From positions 1-64,000 of the forward strand of contig NZ_JALIDZ010000003.1 in the NCBI RefSeq assembly GCF_025397915.1: a DNA stretch of 64,000 nucleotides, read 5' to 3'. Under the pieces are notes generated by a model. That model saw only the letters and a program-made list of their open reading frames with translations, was not told where the DNA came from and made no database searches. Each line of letters begins with the position of its first letter. The stretch's first letter is position 1. The translations under genes were made by a program, and so were the position numbers. Positions 53,481-63,943 of the stretch are shown here, piece after piece. The stretch is from Microbaculum marinisediminis (lineage in GTDB: Bacteria; Pseudomonadota; Alphaproteobacteria; Rhizobiales; Tepidamorphaceae).

Positions 53481-53735
53481 ATGGCCAAAGTCATCATCTA
53501 CACCACTCCGTTTTGCCCCTATTGCTTCACCGCGAAGCGGCTCCTGAAGGCGAAGAACGTCGAATTCGAGGAGATTGACGTCAGCCGCACTCCCGCGCTG
53601 CGCACCGAAATGATGCAGAAATCCGGCCGCCATACGGTGCCTCAGGTGTTCATAAACGGGGTGTCGGTGGGTGGATCCGACGACATCCACGCCCTTGACC
53701 GCGAGGGCAAGCTGGACGAGATGCTGGCGGCGTGA
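53481..53735 (+). CDS. grxC: glutaredoxin 3
   Basis: This is an 84-residue thioredoxin-fold redox protein with the CPYC active site in IIYTTPFCPYCFTAKRLLKA, the cis-Pro motif HTVPQVFINGVSVGGSDDIH and the C-terminal helix. It reduces disulfides with glutathione and supplies ribonucleotide reductase. ATG 53481 was taken from the family N-terminus MAKVII. It is in a comF-grxC-nitrilase-DUF1178 gene run on the plus strand. Confidence 0.95.
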   Translation: MAKVIIYTTPFCPYCFTAKRLLKAKNVEFEEIDVSRTPALRTEMMQKSGRHTVPQVFINGVSVGGSDDIHALDREGKLDEMLAA

Positions 53736-53827
53736 CGCCATCAACGATCCGTTAACCATGATCCGACGTGCCGCCGATAGGCAGTTTCGGTTAAGATGGC
53801 CCGGTTAGATTGTTCGAAGGTGACGAA

Positions 53828-54697
53828 ATGACCGCGAAGATGGCCGGTTCCCGGAAATTCACGGCAGCCTGCGTCCAGATGCAGGGGACGCGGTCGGTCG
53901 ACCGCAACATCGAGGCGGCCGTCGCCTTGATCCGGGACGCGGCCAAGCGCGGCGCCGATTACGTGCAGACGCCGGAACAGACGGCGATCATGGAGCTCAA
54001 ACGGGCGAAACTGTTCGAAGCCATCACCGACGAGGAGAACGACAAGGCCCTTGCCGCCTTCCGCAAGTTGGCCGCCGAGCTCGGTATCTGGCTGCATGTC
54101 GGTTCGCTCGCCATCCGCGTCTCCGAGACCCAGGCAGCCAACCGCGCCTTCGTCATCGATCCGCAGGGCGCGATCGCGGCTCGCTACGACAAGATCCACA
54201 TGTTCGACGTCGATCTGCCCAACGGCGAGACCTACCGCGAATCGGCGACTTACCGTCCGGGTACGGCGGCGGTCGTCGCGGATCTGCCTTGGGCCCGGCT
54301 CGGCCTGTCGATCTGCTATGACATCCGCTTTCCCTATCTCTACCGGGCGCTTGCCAAGGCGGGCGCGACGGTGCTGTCGGCGCCTGCCGCCTTCACCAAG
54401 GTGACCGGCGAGGCGCATTGGCACCTGTTGCAGCGGGCGCGGGCCGTGGAAAACGGCGCATTCCTGATTTCCGCCGCGCAGGGCGGCATGCACGAGAACG
54501 GGCGGGCGACCTACGGTCACAGCCTGATCGTGGCGCCGTGGGGCGAAGTGCTCGCGGAAGCGGGAACGGAGCCGGAAGTGATCGTCGCCGAGATCGATCT
54601 GGCGAAGGTCGAGGAAGCGCGCGGGCGGGTGCCCTCGCTGACGCACGACCGGACGTTTCAGCCGCCGGTCGAAACGCAGGAACGGCGCGCATCATGA
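53828..54697 (+). CDS. carbon-nitrogen hydrolase (nitrilase superfamily)
   Basis: The catalytic triad of the nitrilase superfamily is visible: Glu in the VQTPEQTAIMEL segment, Lys in YDKIHMFDVDLPNGETYRES and Cys in LGLSICYDIRFPYLYRALAK. The group resembles Nit1/omega-amidase and deaminated-glutathione amidases, which repair or clear side products. Given that grxC precedes it, glutathione-linked substrates are plausible. The AAGGTGACGA site supports start 53828. Its end overlaps the DUF1178 start by four bases. Confidence 0.9.
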   Translation: MTAKMAGSRKFTAACVQMQGTRSVDRNIEAAVALIRDAAKRGADYVQTPEQTAIMELKRAKLFEAITDEENDKALAAFRKLAAELGIWLHVGSLAIRVSETQAANRAFVIDPQGAIAARYDKIHMFDVDLPNGETYRESATYRPGTAAVVADLPWARLGLSICYDIRFPYLYRALAKAGATVLSAPAAFTKVTGEAHWHLLQRARAVENGAFLISAAQGGMHENGRATYGHSLIVAPWGEVLAEAGTEPEVIVAEIDLAKVEEARGRVPSLTHDRTFQPPVETQERRAS

Positions 54698-55140
54698 TTC
54701 GCTATTCCCTGACCTGCGAGCAGGACCACGCGTTCGAGGGCTGGTTCAAGGATTCGGCCAGCTTCGACAAGCAGGTGAAGGCCAAGGCCGTCGCCTGCCC
54801 GGCCTGCGGCTCGACGACGGTTTCCAAGGCACTGATGGCGCCGGCGGTAACGGGAACCAAGAAAAAGGGCGCCCAGGCCCCGGCCGAGGCCGTGCCGGTG
54901 GCCACGCCCGATCCGCGCCACGCGGAACTGATCGATACCCTGCGGCAACTGAAGAAGCACGTGGTGGAAAATTCCGAGTATGTCGGCGAGCGTTTCGCCG
55001 AGGAAGCGCGCAAGATCCACTACGAGGAAGCCGACAAGCGCTCGATCTATGGCGAGGCGAGCCTTGAGGACGCCAAGTCGCTGATCGATGAGGGGGTCGA
55101 ACTGCATCCGCTGCCGATCCTGCCCGAAGACAAGAACTGA
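54694..55140 (+). CDS. DUF1178 family protein
   Basis: The 148-residue protein starts MIRYSLTCEQDHAFEGWFKD, then has a Cys pair (ACPACGSTTVSKALMAPAV), giving a possible zinc ribbon with the N-terminal C-x-x-x-H, and the conserved C-terminal stretch HYEEADKRSIYGEASLEDAK plus SLIDEGVELHPLP. These are the DUF1178 signatures. Function is unknown. It is translationally coupled (ATGA) to the nitrilase gene and completes the comF-grxC run. Confidence 0.92.
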   Translation: MIRYSLTCEQDHAFEGWFKDSASFDKQVKAKAVACPACGSTTVSKALMAPAVTGTKKKGAQAPAEAVPVATPDPRHAELIDTLRQLKKHVVENSEYVGERFAEEARKIHYEEADKRSIYGEASLEDAKSLIDEGVELHPLPILPEDKN

Positions 55141-55155
55141 GCGGGCAGGTCGCGC

Positions 55156-55911
55156 TCAGGCCTTTTCGGCCACCAGCATGTAGTTGACGTCGAGATCGCG
55201 GGCGCTGCGGCGCCATTCGTCGGTCAGCGGCGAATAGACCGCGCCGGCGCGGTCGAGCACCGACATTCCGTGGTGGCCAAGCGCCTCTTCCAGTTCTTGC
55301 GGCGTGACGAACTTGTCCCACTGGTGGGTGCCGCGCGGGACCCAGCCGAGCACGTATTCCGCCCCGACGATCGCCAGCGCGAATGCTTTCAGCGTGCGGT
55401 TGATGGTGGCGATGAACATCAGTCCGCCCGGCTTCACCATAGTCGCGCAGGCGCCAAGGAACAGGTCGATGTCGGCGACGTGCTCGACGACCTCCATGTT
55501 GAGGACGACGTCAAACGTCTCGCCCGCGTCCGCCAGCGCTTCGGCGGTGGTGGCGCGGTAGTCGATGGCCAGGCCCGATCCTTGCGCATGGACACGGGCG
55601 GTGCCGATGTTCTTCTCCGCCGGGTCGACGCCGACGACATCAGCGCCGAGCCGCGCCATCGGCTCGCAGAGCAGCCCGCCGCCGCAACCGATATCGAGAA
55701 TGCGCAGGCCCTCGAAGCTCTTGTCGCTCCAGGAATCGCGGCCGAAATGCGCGGTGACATGGTCTCGGATATAGTCGAGACGGACCGGATTGAACTTGTG
55801 CAGGACGCCGAACTTGCCGGTCGGATTCCACCATTCGGCAGCAAGCGCCGAGAAATGGGCGACTTCGGCCTCGTCAATGGTGGTTGCGGTTGCTGTCTTG
55901 CGCGTGACCAT
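55156..55911 (-). CDS. ubiG: ubiquinone biosynthesis O-methyltransferase UbiG
   Basis: UbiG performs both O-methylations in ubiquinone synthesis. Visible are the N-terminal [20 protein letters not shown] followed by [12 protein letters not shown], the SAM loop [39 protein letters not shown] and [20 protein letters not shown]. The 251-residue size fits. It is convergent with DUF1178, ending 15 bases after that gene's stop. Confidence 0.96.
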   Translation of the reverse strand: MVTRKTATATTIDEAEVAHFSALAAEWWNPTGKFGVLHKFNPVRLDYIRDHVTAHFGRDSWSDKSFEGLRILDIGCGGGLLCEPMARLGADVVGVDPAEKNIGTARVHAQGSGLAIDYRATTAEALADAGETFDVVLNMEVVEHVADIDLFLGACATMVKPGGLMFIATINRTLKAFALAIVGAEYVLGWVPRGTHQWDKFVTPQELEEALGHHGMSVLDRAGAVYSPLTDEWRRSARDLDVNYMLVAEKA

Positions 55912-56098
55912 GCGCTACGCCTCTCGCGACGGGGGCTTCAAGTCAAGCACAGTTTACCCGAGACGTCGCCGGAGCCGGCGTGCCGTTGCCCTTCGTCCAA
56001 TGCTTCGGCCGGATTTGTGCCCGATATGCGATTGTCAAACCGCTATCCTAGTTTGAACATGCCAACGGCGAGTGGCGGGACCAATCAGGAAGAACGGG

Positions 56099-57019
56099 AT
56101 GACGACGGACGGACCGGAAAGTGACGCGAAAAGCTGGGTCGAGGCGGAGCTGCAGGACAGCTTTGACGAAGAACTGGAGATGGAGATCGACGACGAGCGC
56201 CTGATGGGCGACCTCGACGCGATCAAGGCGCTCAGGCACAAATCCGAGATCGACCGTCGGCTCTACTTCCACGAGCTGTTTCGTCTCCAGGCCGAGCTGG
56301 TCAAGCTGCAGGACTGGATCGCCCACACCGGTTACAAGCTCGTCGTCATCTTCGAGGGGCGCGACGCTGCCGGCAAGGGCGGCGTCATCAAGCGCATCAC
56401 CCAGCGGCTCAACCCGCGCGTCTGCCGGGTGGTGGCGCTGCCGGCTCCTACCGAGCGCGAAAAGACGCAGTGGTACTTCCAGCGCTACGTGCCGCATCTG
56501 CCCGCCGCCGGAGAAATGGTGCTGTTCGACCGCTCTTGGTACAACCGCGCCGGCGTCGAACGTGTGATGGGGTTCGCGACGCCGGATCAGGTCGAGGAGT
56601 TTTTCCACGACGTGCCGGAATTCGAGCGCATGCTGGTGCGGTCCGGCGTCAAGCTCATCAAGTACTGGTTCTCCATTACGGATCAGGAGCAGCAACTACG
56701 CTTCATGATGCGCATCCACGATCCGCTCAAGCAGTGGAAGCTGAGCCCGATGGACCTCCAGTCCCGGATCCGCTGGGAAGACTATACCAAGGTCAAGGAG
56801 GAGATGCTCGACAGGACGAATATCTCCGATGCGCCCTGGTGGATCGTGGAGGGAGATGACAAGAAGCGGGCGCGGCTGAACTGCATACACCACCTGTTGA
56901 CCGAGGTGCCCTACGAAGACATCCCGCAAGAGCAGGTCGATCTGCCCGAGCGCGTGTTCAATCCATCCTACGAACGCAAGGTCCTGCCGGACGAGCTCTA
57001 CGTGCCCGAACGTTACTAG
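56099..57019 (+). CDS. ppk2: polyphosphate kinase 2 (PPK2)
   Basis: The PPK2 core has Walker A VVIFEGRDAAGKGGVIKRIT, then LPAPTEREKTQWYFQRYVPH, lid-associated FDRSWYNRAGVERVMGFAT and, later, LSPMDLQSRIRWEDYTKVKE. PPK2 enzymes transfer phosphate between polyphosphate and nucleotides, making or using GTP/ATP. At 306 residues it is a single-domain form of the class I type (also found in Rhizobiales). Start 56099 has AGGAAG and a good spacing; GTG 56072 would add nine residues. Confidence 0.93.
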   Translation: MTTDGPESDAKSWVEAELQDSFDEELEMEIDDERLMGDLDAIKALRHKSEIDRRLYFHELFRLQAELVKLQDWIAHTGYKLVVIFEGRDAAGKGGVIKRITQRLNPRVCRVVALPAPTEREKTQWYFQRYVPHLPAAGEMVLFDRSWYNRAGVERVMGFATPDQVEEFFHDVPEFERMLVRSGVKLIKYWFSITDQEQQLRFMMRIHDPLKQWKLSPMDLQSRIRWEDYTKVKEEMLDRTNISDAPWWIVEGDDKKRARLNCIHHLLTEVPYEDIPQEQVDLPERVFNPSYERKVLPDELYVPERY

Positions 57020-57150
57020 AGCGGTTCCGCCGCTGTCGAAGCGGCCGGTTGCGCCGACGGAAGCGAACGAGTATCTAGTGCGCGGGCAAGGCCCGCCGCG
57101 CGCTTTCGTGCGTATTCTGTTTCAACGAGACCCCGTTTTCGGACCCCACC

Positions 57151-58404
57151 ATGGCCCGTATCGTGATGAAATTCGGCGGGACTTCCGTCGCCGATATCGG
57201 CCGCATTCGCAACGTGGCGCGCCACGTGAAGCGGGAGGTCGACGCCGGCAACGAGGTCGCCGTCGTGGTTTCGGCGATGGCCGGATTCACCAATCAGCTC
57301 GTCTCCTGGACGCGGGAAGCCGCGGCGATGCACGACGCGCGAGAGTACGATTCGGTGGTCGCCGCCGGCGAGCAGATCACCAGCGGGCTGCTTGCCATCG
57401 TGCTGCAGGACATGGGCGTCTCGGCGCGCTCCTGGCTCGGCTGGCAGATTCCGATCCATACCGATTCCGCGCATGGTGCGGCGCGGATCAGGGACATTCC
57501 ATCGGAGATCCTGGTCGACCGGTTCCGCCAGGGCCAGGTCGCGGTGATCGCCGGCTTCCAGGGCATCGCCCCCGACAACCGTATCGCCACGCTCGGGCGC
57601 GGCGGCTCTGATACCAGCGCGGTGGCTGTCGCCGCCGCGATCAGCGCCGACCGTTGCGACATCTACACCGACGTCGACGGCGTCTATACGACGGACCCGC
57701 GCATCGTGCCGGAGGCCAGGCGGCTCAATCGGGTCGCCTTCGAGGAAATGCTCGAAATGGCCTCTCTCGGCGCGAAGGTGCTGCAGGTCCGTTCCGTGGA
57801 ACTGGCGATGGTGCACGGAGTGCGTGTTTTCGTGCGCTCCAGTTTCGATGACCCGGATGCGTCCCAGGCGGGCGCAGGCGGACTGCCTACGGGTACACTC
57901 ATCTGCGACGAGGACGAGATCGTGGAAAAGCAGATCGTCACCGGAATCGCCTTCTCCAAGGACGAGGCGAAGATCACGCTAAGGCGCGTCGCCGACAAGC
58001 CGGGCGTCGCGGCAAGCGTTTTCGTGCCGCTCGCCGAGGCCAACATCAACGTCGACATGATCGTTCAGAACGTGTCCGCCGACGGTGGCCACACCGATAT
58101 GACCTTCACGGTGCCGCGCGCGGATTTCGACCGGGCCGTTGAGGTGATTCGCACTGCCAGCGACGAGATCGGCTACGAGGAAGTAACCGGATCGGCCGAT
58201 GTCGTGAAAGTCTCCGTCATCGGGATCGGCATGCGCAGTCATGCGGGCGTTGCGGCGCAGTGTTTCCAGGCTTTGGCCGAAAAAGGCATCAACATTCAGG
58301 CCATCACCACATCGGAGATCAAGATATCGATCCTGATCGATGCGGCCTATACCGAGCTTGCGGTGCGGACTTTGCATTCGCTATACGGTCTTAACAATCA
58401 CTAA
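57151..58404 (+). CDS. lysC: aspartate kinase
   Basis: LysC phosphorylates aspartate, the first step to lysine, threonine and methionine. The 417-residue enzyme has KFGGTSVADIGRIRNVARHV, GRGGSDTSAVAVAAAISADR, CDIYTDVDGVYTTDPRIVPE and two C-terminal ACT domains (ITLRRVADKPGVAASVFVPL; VSVIGIGMRSHAGVAAQCFQ) for feedback control by lysine and threonine. Its 95-base spacing to ptsP is larger than a coupled operon, though the same strand and order are conserved in Rhizobiales. Confidence 0.97.
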   Translation: MARIVMKFGGTSVADIGRIRNVARHVKREVDAGNEVAVVVSAMAGFTNQLVSWTREAAAMHDAREYDSVVAAGEQITSGLLAIVLQDMGVSARSWLGWQIPIHTDSAHGAARIRDIPSEILVDRFRQGQVAVIAGFQGIAPDNRIATLGRGGSDTSAVAVAAAISADRCDIYTDVDGVYTTDPRIVPEARRLNRVAFEEMLEMASLGAKVLQVRSVELAMVHGVRVFVRSSFDDPDASQAGAGGLPTGTLICDEDEIVEKQIVTGIAFSKDEAKITLRRVADKPGVAASVFVPLAEANINVDMIVQNVSADGGHTDMTFTVPRADFDRAVEVIRTASDEIGYEEVTGSADVVKVSVIGIGMRSHAGVAAQCFQALAEKGINIQAITTSEIKISILIDAAYTELAVRTLHSLYGLNNH

Positions 58405-58498
58405 CGCGACGGACTGATCCCGCCGGCTGCACTGGTCCCGTCTGGGGCTAGGTGGGTTAGAATCGTCGCACCACGCGGCGCACCAGGGAACGACCGGA

Positions 58499-60757
58499 AT
58501 GCGGGGCTCGATCGGCGGCCCGCGCGTTATGCTTAGACGGCTCCGCGAGTTGATGGCGGAGCCGGTCAACGCGCAGGAACGGCTCGACAAGATCGTTGTG
58601 ACCATCGCCTCCAACATGGTGGCGGAGGTATGCTCGGTCTATGTCCTGCGCGGCGACGCGCGCCTGGAGCTGTTCGCCACCGAAGGGCTGAAGCGCGAGG
58701 CTATCCATAAAACCAGCCTGAATCTCGGAGAAGGTCTGGTTGGCACCATCGCGGCCGAGGCCGAGCCGCTGAACCTGCCCGACGCCCAGCAGCACCCCGC
58801 GTTCGCCTATCTGCCGGAGACGGGCGAGGAGATCTACCACTCCTTCCTCGGTGTTCCGATCCTGCGCGGCGGCCAGACGCTGGGCGTCCTCGTGGTGCAG
58901 AACCGGACGCAGCGCATCTACTCGGAGGAAGAGGTCGAGGCGCTGCAGACCACGGCGATGGTTCTCGCCGAGATGATCGCCGGCGACGAATTGGATAGCC
59001 TGGTCACGCCGGGCGAAAATCTGGCACTGCGCCGTCCGCAGCATCTGACCGGCCGCGCGCTCACAGAAGGTCTCGGCCTCGGCCACGCTGTCCTGCACGA
59101 GCCGCGACTAGTCGTCACCAACCTGATCGCCGAAGACCCGCATGCGGAACTGGCGCGCCTCGAAGAGGCTCTGGGCCACGTGCGCACCTCGGTCGAGGAC
59201 CTGCTGACGCGCTCCGACATCCTGCGCGCCGGCGAGCATCGCGAGGTGCTCGAAGCCTACCGCATGTTCGCCTACGACCGGGGCTGGGCCGAACGCATCC
59301 GCGAGGCCGTGACGACGGGCCTCACGGCGGAGGCGGCGGTCGAGCGCGTCCAGAACGATACACGCGCGCGGATGCTGCGCCAGACCGACCCATACCTGCG
59401 CGACCGACTGCATGATCTCGACGATCTCGCCAACCGGCTCTTGCGCCAGCTTGTCGGCTGGGACCATCTCGCCGAATTCGAGCTGCCGCGCGACGCGATC
59501 ATCGTGGCGCGCAACATGGGGCCTGCCGAACTGCTCGACTACGACCGCGAGCGTCTGCGCGCGCTCGTGCTCGAGGAGGGGGCTCCGACCAGCCATGTGA
59601 CGATCGTCGCCCGCGCGCTCGGCATCGCCACCGTCGGCCAGGTCGACGGCATCCTCGACCTGGTCAATTCCGGCGATCCGATCATCGTCGACGGCCTGTC
59701 GGGCGAGGTGCACGTGCGCCCGCCCGCGGACGTCGAGGCCGCCTATATCGAGAAAGTGCGATTCCGGGCACGCCGGCAGGAGCAGTACCGTCAGCTCAGG
59801 GACAAGCCGGCGGTCACCCGCGACGGCCAGACCATTGACCTCATGGTCAATGCCGGGTTGCTGGTCGACCTGCCGCACGTCAAGGAGGCGGGGGCGGCGG
59901 GAATCGGACTGTTCCGTACAGAGCTGCAGTTCATGGTCGCGGCGACATTCCCGCGGATGCGCGAACAACTCGCCCTTTATCGCGCCGTACTTGACGCCGC
60001 GAATGGCCTGACGGTCACGTTCCGCTCGCTCGATGTTGGCGGCGACAAGGTGCTTCCCTATATGCGCAGTGCGCAGGAGGAGAACCCGGCGCTCGGCTGG
60101 CGGGCGATCCGCATGGCACTCGACCGGCCGGGGCTGCTGCGCACCCAGATTCGGGCCCTGCTGCACGCCGCCGCCGGCCGCGAGCTCAGGCTCATGTTCC
60201 CGATGATCACCGAGGTCGACGAGTTCGACCGGGCCCGGGAACTGGTCGAACGCGACCGGCGCTACCTGGAGCGGCACGGCCATCCGATTCCGAACAAGAT
60301 ACTGCTCGGAGCGATGGTCGAGGTGCCCTCGCTGCTGTGGCAGCTGGAGGAACTCGTGGCCCGCGTCGATTTCCTGTCAGTCGGCTCGAACGATCTGCTG
60401 CAGTTTCTGTTCGCCATCGACCGGGCGAATTCACAGCTCGCCGATCGGTTCGACCCGTTGTCGCCGGCGCCTCTGCGGGCGCTGCGCAAGGTGATCGAGG
60501 TGGCGGATTCCGGCGGCGTACCGGTGACGTTGTGTGGCGAACTGGCCGGCGATCCGTTGAGTGCTATGGCGCTGCTGGGCATCGGCTACCGGTCGATCTC
60601 GATGGCGCCGGCAGCCATCGGGCCGGTCAAGTCGATGCTGATGAGCCTTGATCTCGGCGCGCTGCAGAACTGGCTGATGCCCGAACTCCACATGCCGCAT
60701 GAAGGTCTGCGCAAGGAGTTGATCGCCTTCGCGCGCCAGCACGACGTGCAGATCTGA
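58499..60757 (+). CDS. ptsP: PTS-Ntr enzyme I (phosphoenolpyruvate-protein phosphotransferase)
   Basis: EI-Ntr takes phosphate from phosphoenolpyruvate and passes it to NPr, linking nitrogen and carbon state to regulation. The N-terminal GAF domain (about residues 20-165; LFATEGLKREAIHKTSLNLG) senses small molecules such as glutamine. The phosphohistidine domain has EEGAPTSHVTIVARALGIAT, with the active His, and the PEP-binding TIM barrel has GIGLFRTELQFM, FRSLDVGGDKVLPYMR, LSVGSNDLLQFLFAIDR and VTLCGELAGDPLSAMALLGI. The 752-residue size fits. Followed by prfA after 34 bases. Confidence 0.96.
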   Translation: MRGSIGGPRVMLRRLRELMAEPVNAQERLDKIVVTIASNMVAEVCSVYVLRGDARLELFATEGLKREAIHKTSLNLGEGLVGTIAAEAEPLNLPDAQQHPAFAYLPETGEEIYHSFLGVPILRGGQTLGVLVVQNRTQRIYSEEEVEALQTTAMVLAEMIAGDELDSLVTPGENLALRRPQHLTGRALTEGLGLGHAVLHEPRLVVTNLIAEDPHAELARLEEALGHVRTSVEDLLTRSDILRAGEHREVLEAYRMFAYDRGWAERIREAVTTGLTAEAAVERVQNDTRARMLRQTDPYLRDRLHDLDDLANRLLRQLVGWDHLAEFELPRDAIIVARNMGPAELLDYDRERLRALVLEEGAPTSHVTIVARALGIATVGQVDGILDLVNSGDPIIVDGLSGEVHVRPPADVEAAYIEKVRFRARRQEQYRQLRDKPAVTRDGQTIDLMVNAGLLVDLPHVKEAGAAGIGLFRTELQFMVAATFPRMREQLALYRAVLDAANGLTVTFRSLDVGGDKVLPYMRSAQEENPALGWRAIRMALDRPGLLRTQIRALLHAAAGRELRLMFPMITEVDEFDRARELVERDRRYLERHGHPIPNKILLGAMVEVPSLLWQLEELVARVDFLSVGSNDLLQFLFAIDRANSQLADRFDPLSPAPLRALRKVIEVADSGGVPVTLCGELAGDPLSAMALLGIGYRSISMAPAAIGPVKSMLMSLDLGALQNWLMPELHMPHEGLRKELIAFARQHDVQI

Positions 60758-60791
60758 CCAATGGTGATGGCCCACGAATGATAGCCCCCGA

Positions 60792-61871
60792 ATGATTGCC
60801 AGGGAAAAGCTGCAGTCTCTCGTCGACCGCCTGGAGCGGATCGAACACGAAATGTCGTCGTCGCCCGACGCGGAGGCATTCGTGCGATTGTCGCGCGAAC
60901 ATGCGGAAATTTCCGCCGTCGCGGCGAAAGCGCGCGAGCTTCTGAAGATGCGCGCCGACCTGGAATCCGCCCGCAACATGCTGGACGATCCGGAGATGGC
61001 GGATCTCGCCGAGGCCGAAGTCGCCGACCTGGAGGTGAAGGTCGAGGATCTGGAACGTGAGATGCGCGTCCTGCTCCTGCCGCGCGACATGGCCGACGAG
61101 AAGGGCGCTATCCTTGAGATCCGCGCAGGCACCGGCGGCGAGGAGGCGGCACTGTTCGCGGCGGACCTGTTCCGCATGTACCAGCGCTACGCCGAGCTGG
61201 AAGGCTGGAAGGTCAATGTTCTCTCGGAAAGCGAATCGGACCGCGGCGGCTTTCGCGAGATCATCGCCGAGGTCTCGGGCCGCGGCGTTTTCGCCAAGAT
61301 GAAGTTCGAGTCCGGCGTTCACCGGGTGCAACGGGTGCCGGAAACCGAAGCGTCGGGGCGGATTCACACATCGGCGGCGACCGTCGCCGTGCTGCCGGAA
61401 GCCGAGGACGTCGATATCGACGTCGACGAGGGCGATCTGAGGATCGACGTCTACCGATCTTCGGGCGCTGGCGGCCAGCACGTCAATACGACGGATTCGG
61501 CCGTGCGCATCACGCATCTGCCGAGCGGCATCGTCGTCGCCGTGCAGGACGAGCGCTCGCAGCACAAGAACAAGGCCAAGGCGATGAAGCTGCTGCGCGC
61601 GAAGCTCTACGACGAGGAGCGCGAACGGCTCAGTTCCGAGCGCGCGGCCGATCGCAAGGGGCAGGTCGGTTCGGGCGACCGCTCGGAACGGATCCGCACC
61701 TACAATTTCCCGCAAGGGCGGGTTACCGATCATCGTATCAACCTGACGCTCTACAAGCTCGACAAGGTCGTCGCCGGGGAGGCGTTGGGCGAGATCATCG
61801 ATGCGCTGATCACCGAGGATCAGGCCCGCCGGCTGGCCGCAGAGGACCTGCGGCCGGAAGCACGGGTCTGA
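60792..61871 (+). CDS. prfA: peptide chain release factor 1
   Basis: RF1 reads UAA and UAG stops. The 359-residue protein has the RF1 helical domain, the decoding region ([20 protein letters not shown]) and the peptidyl-tRNA hydrolysis motif [20 protein letters not shown] with [23 protein letters not shown] follows. The ATG of prmC lies in the last base of the prfA stop (TGATG), so translation is coupled. Confidence 0.97.
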   Translation: MIAREKLQSLVDRLERIEHEMSSSPDAEAFVRLSREHAEISAVAAKARELLKMRADLESARNMLDDPEMADLAEAEVADLEVKVEDLEREMRVLLLPRDMADEKGAILEIRAGTGGEEAALFAADLFRMYQRYAELEGWKVNVLSESESDRGGFREIIAEVSGRGVFAKMKFESGVHRVQRVPETEASGRIHTSAATVAVLPEAEDVDIDVDEGDLRIDVYRSSGAGGQHVNTTDSAVRITHLPSGIVVAVQDERSQHKNKAKAMKLLRAKLYDEERERLSSERAADRKGQVGSGDRSERIRTYNFPQGRVTDHRINLTLYKLDKVVAGEALGEIIDALITEDQARRLAAEDLRPEARV

Positions 61872-62806
61872 TGAACCGTTCGGGCGCCCCCGCCCCGACG
61901 CTCTCCGAGACCGTGCTGCGCGCGCGGCGCCGACTTGCGGCGGCCGGCGTCGCGACGCCGGAACTCGACGCCCGCGTTCTTGCCGGCCATGCGCTCGGGC
62001 TGGATCGCGCGGCGATGATTGCCGAGGGCCGTCGCACGCTCGATGACGAGGATCAGGCCCGAATCGAGGCGGTGATTTCCCGTCGGCTTCAGGGTGAGCC
62101 GGTCGGTCGAATACTGGGACATCGCGAGTTCTGGGGGCTTGAGTTCCTGCTCGGCCCGGACACGCTGGAGCCGCGACCGGACAGCGAGACGGTGGTGCAG
62201 ACAGCGCTGGATTTCATCGACGCGGGACCCGGCCGGGAGGCGCCGCTGCGCATCGCGGATCTGGGAACCGGAACCGGATGTCTCCTGGTCGCGTTATTGC
62301 ATGAACTGCCTGCCGCCTATGGGCTCGGAGTCGACATAGCCGCCGGCGCGGCCGGCGTCGCGACGATAAACGCGGCGGAGAATGGTGTCGGCGGACGCGC
62401 CGGGTTCGTGGTTGGCAATTGGTTGGCGGCCCTGACGAGCGACGGATTCGATGTAATCGTGTCCAACCCACCCTATATTCCGACCGGTGACCGCGTCGGG
62501 CTTGCCCGCGAAGTCGCGGACCACGATCCGATCGCCGCTCTCGACGGCGGGGCGGACGGGCTGGATGCCTATCGTGCCATACTCGACGACGCGGCACGGG
62601 TTCTGAAGCCCGCCGGAGGGCTGGTTCTGGAGCTTGGATTCGGCCAGCGCGCAGCGGTGGCCGCTATCGCCGAAACGCGAGGGCTGAATGTCCGTCGGAC
62701 CGTCCGCGACCTTGGCGGCGTCGAGCGCGTGCTCGATGTGGTTCGTTCTGACGTTGCGGAAGCTTCGTGTCAAAAAGCACTTGGAATGCCGGGCCGAACA
62801 GGCTAG
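61871..62806 (+). CDS. prmC: release factor glutamine methyltransferase
   Basis: PrmC methylates the GGQ glutamine of release factors. Signatures are the motif I RIADLGTGTGCLLVALLHEL, the catalytic NPPY in FDVIVSNPPYIPTGDRVGLA and DHDPIAALDGGADGLDAYRA. The N-terminal helical domain (RRRLAAAGVATPELDARVLA) binds the factor. The gene overlaps prfA by one base, and its partner is therefore made alongside. A gap of 377 bases follows. Confidence 0.96.
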   Translation: MNRSGAPAPTLSETVLRARRRLAAAGVATPELDARVLAGHALGLDRAAMIAEGRRTLDDEDQARIEAVISRRLQGEPVGRILGHREFWGLEFLLGPDTLEPRPDSETVVQTALDFIDAGPGREAPLRIADLGTGTGCLLVALLHELPAAYGLGVDIAAGAAGVATINAAENGVGGRAGFVVGNWLAALTSDGFDVIVSNPPYIPTGDRVGLAREVADHDPIAALDGGADGLDAYRAILDDAARVLKPAGGLVLELGFGQRAAVAAIAETRGLNVRRTVRDLGGVERVLDVVRSDVAEASCQKALGMPGRTG

Positions 62807-63183
62807 TTTTGAAGCCGTGGTTCGGGGGCGGCTGTTTATGAAGCCGCTTGCGCCTTCCGGCGGCGCTCTTGGGGCAAGAGCTCCTGCCGATGGGAATGGG
62901 GCATATGAACCGCGCCTCGAAATAGGAGAAGTTCCCGTACTTCACCGCGCTATCCGGTCTATGGGCGCAAGCGATTGCACTCGGATACGGAGAAGTATCC
63001 GTCCGCGTGGGTGATAAGGATCGGGAGATCGCTCTGAAACGGACCGATATGCGCCACACGATGGCAGCGACCTGAAAATTCGGAGCAGGACACGGCGAAC
63101 GTGAGACCCGTTCGTTACCGAGACAGGCGTTTAGCGCCTCGGCTGGGACGATATTTCTTTCAAATGGAGATGACTGAACTCCC
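62807..63183. other. gap between prmC and DUF4167 gene
   Basis: I see no supported gene. Open frames on both strands are short or shadow frames without motifs, and base composition is somewhat less GC-rich than nearby genes. It probably carries the DUF4167 promoter and leader, but no clear -35/-10 pair was found. Confidence 0.5.
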
Positions 63184-63876
<693 letters not shown>

Positions 63877-63903
63877 GTGCCAGACAAGACGGGGAGAATG
63901 GCG

Positions 63904-63927
63904 CAGGCCCCGTCAGGGGCCTGTTTG
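63904..63927 (+). terminator. rho-independent terminator of the DUF4167 gene
   Basis: CAGGCCCC-GTCA-GGGGCCTG forms a perfect eight-base-arm hairpin followed by TTTG. It lies 28 bases after the stop and before the convergent MOSC gene's stop. The T-run is short. Confidence 0.7.
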
Positions 63928-63943
63928 CTGTGAGGCCCCTCTC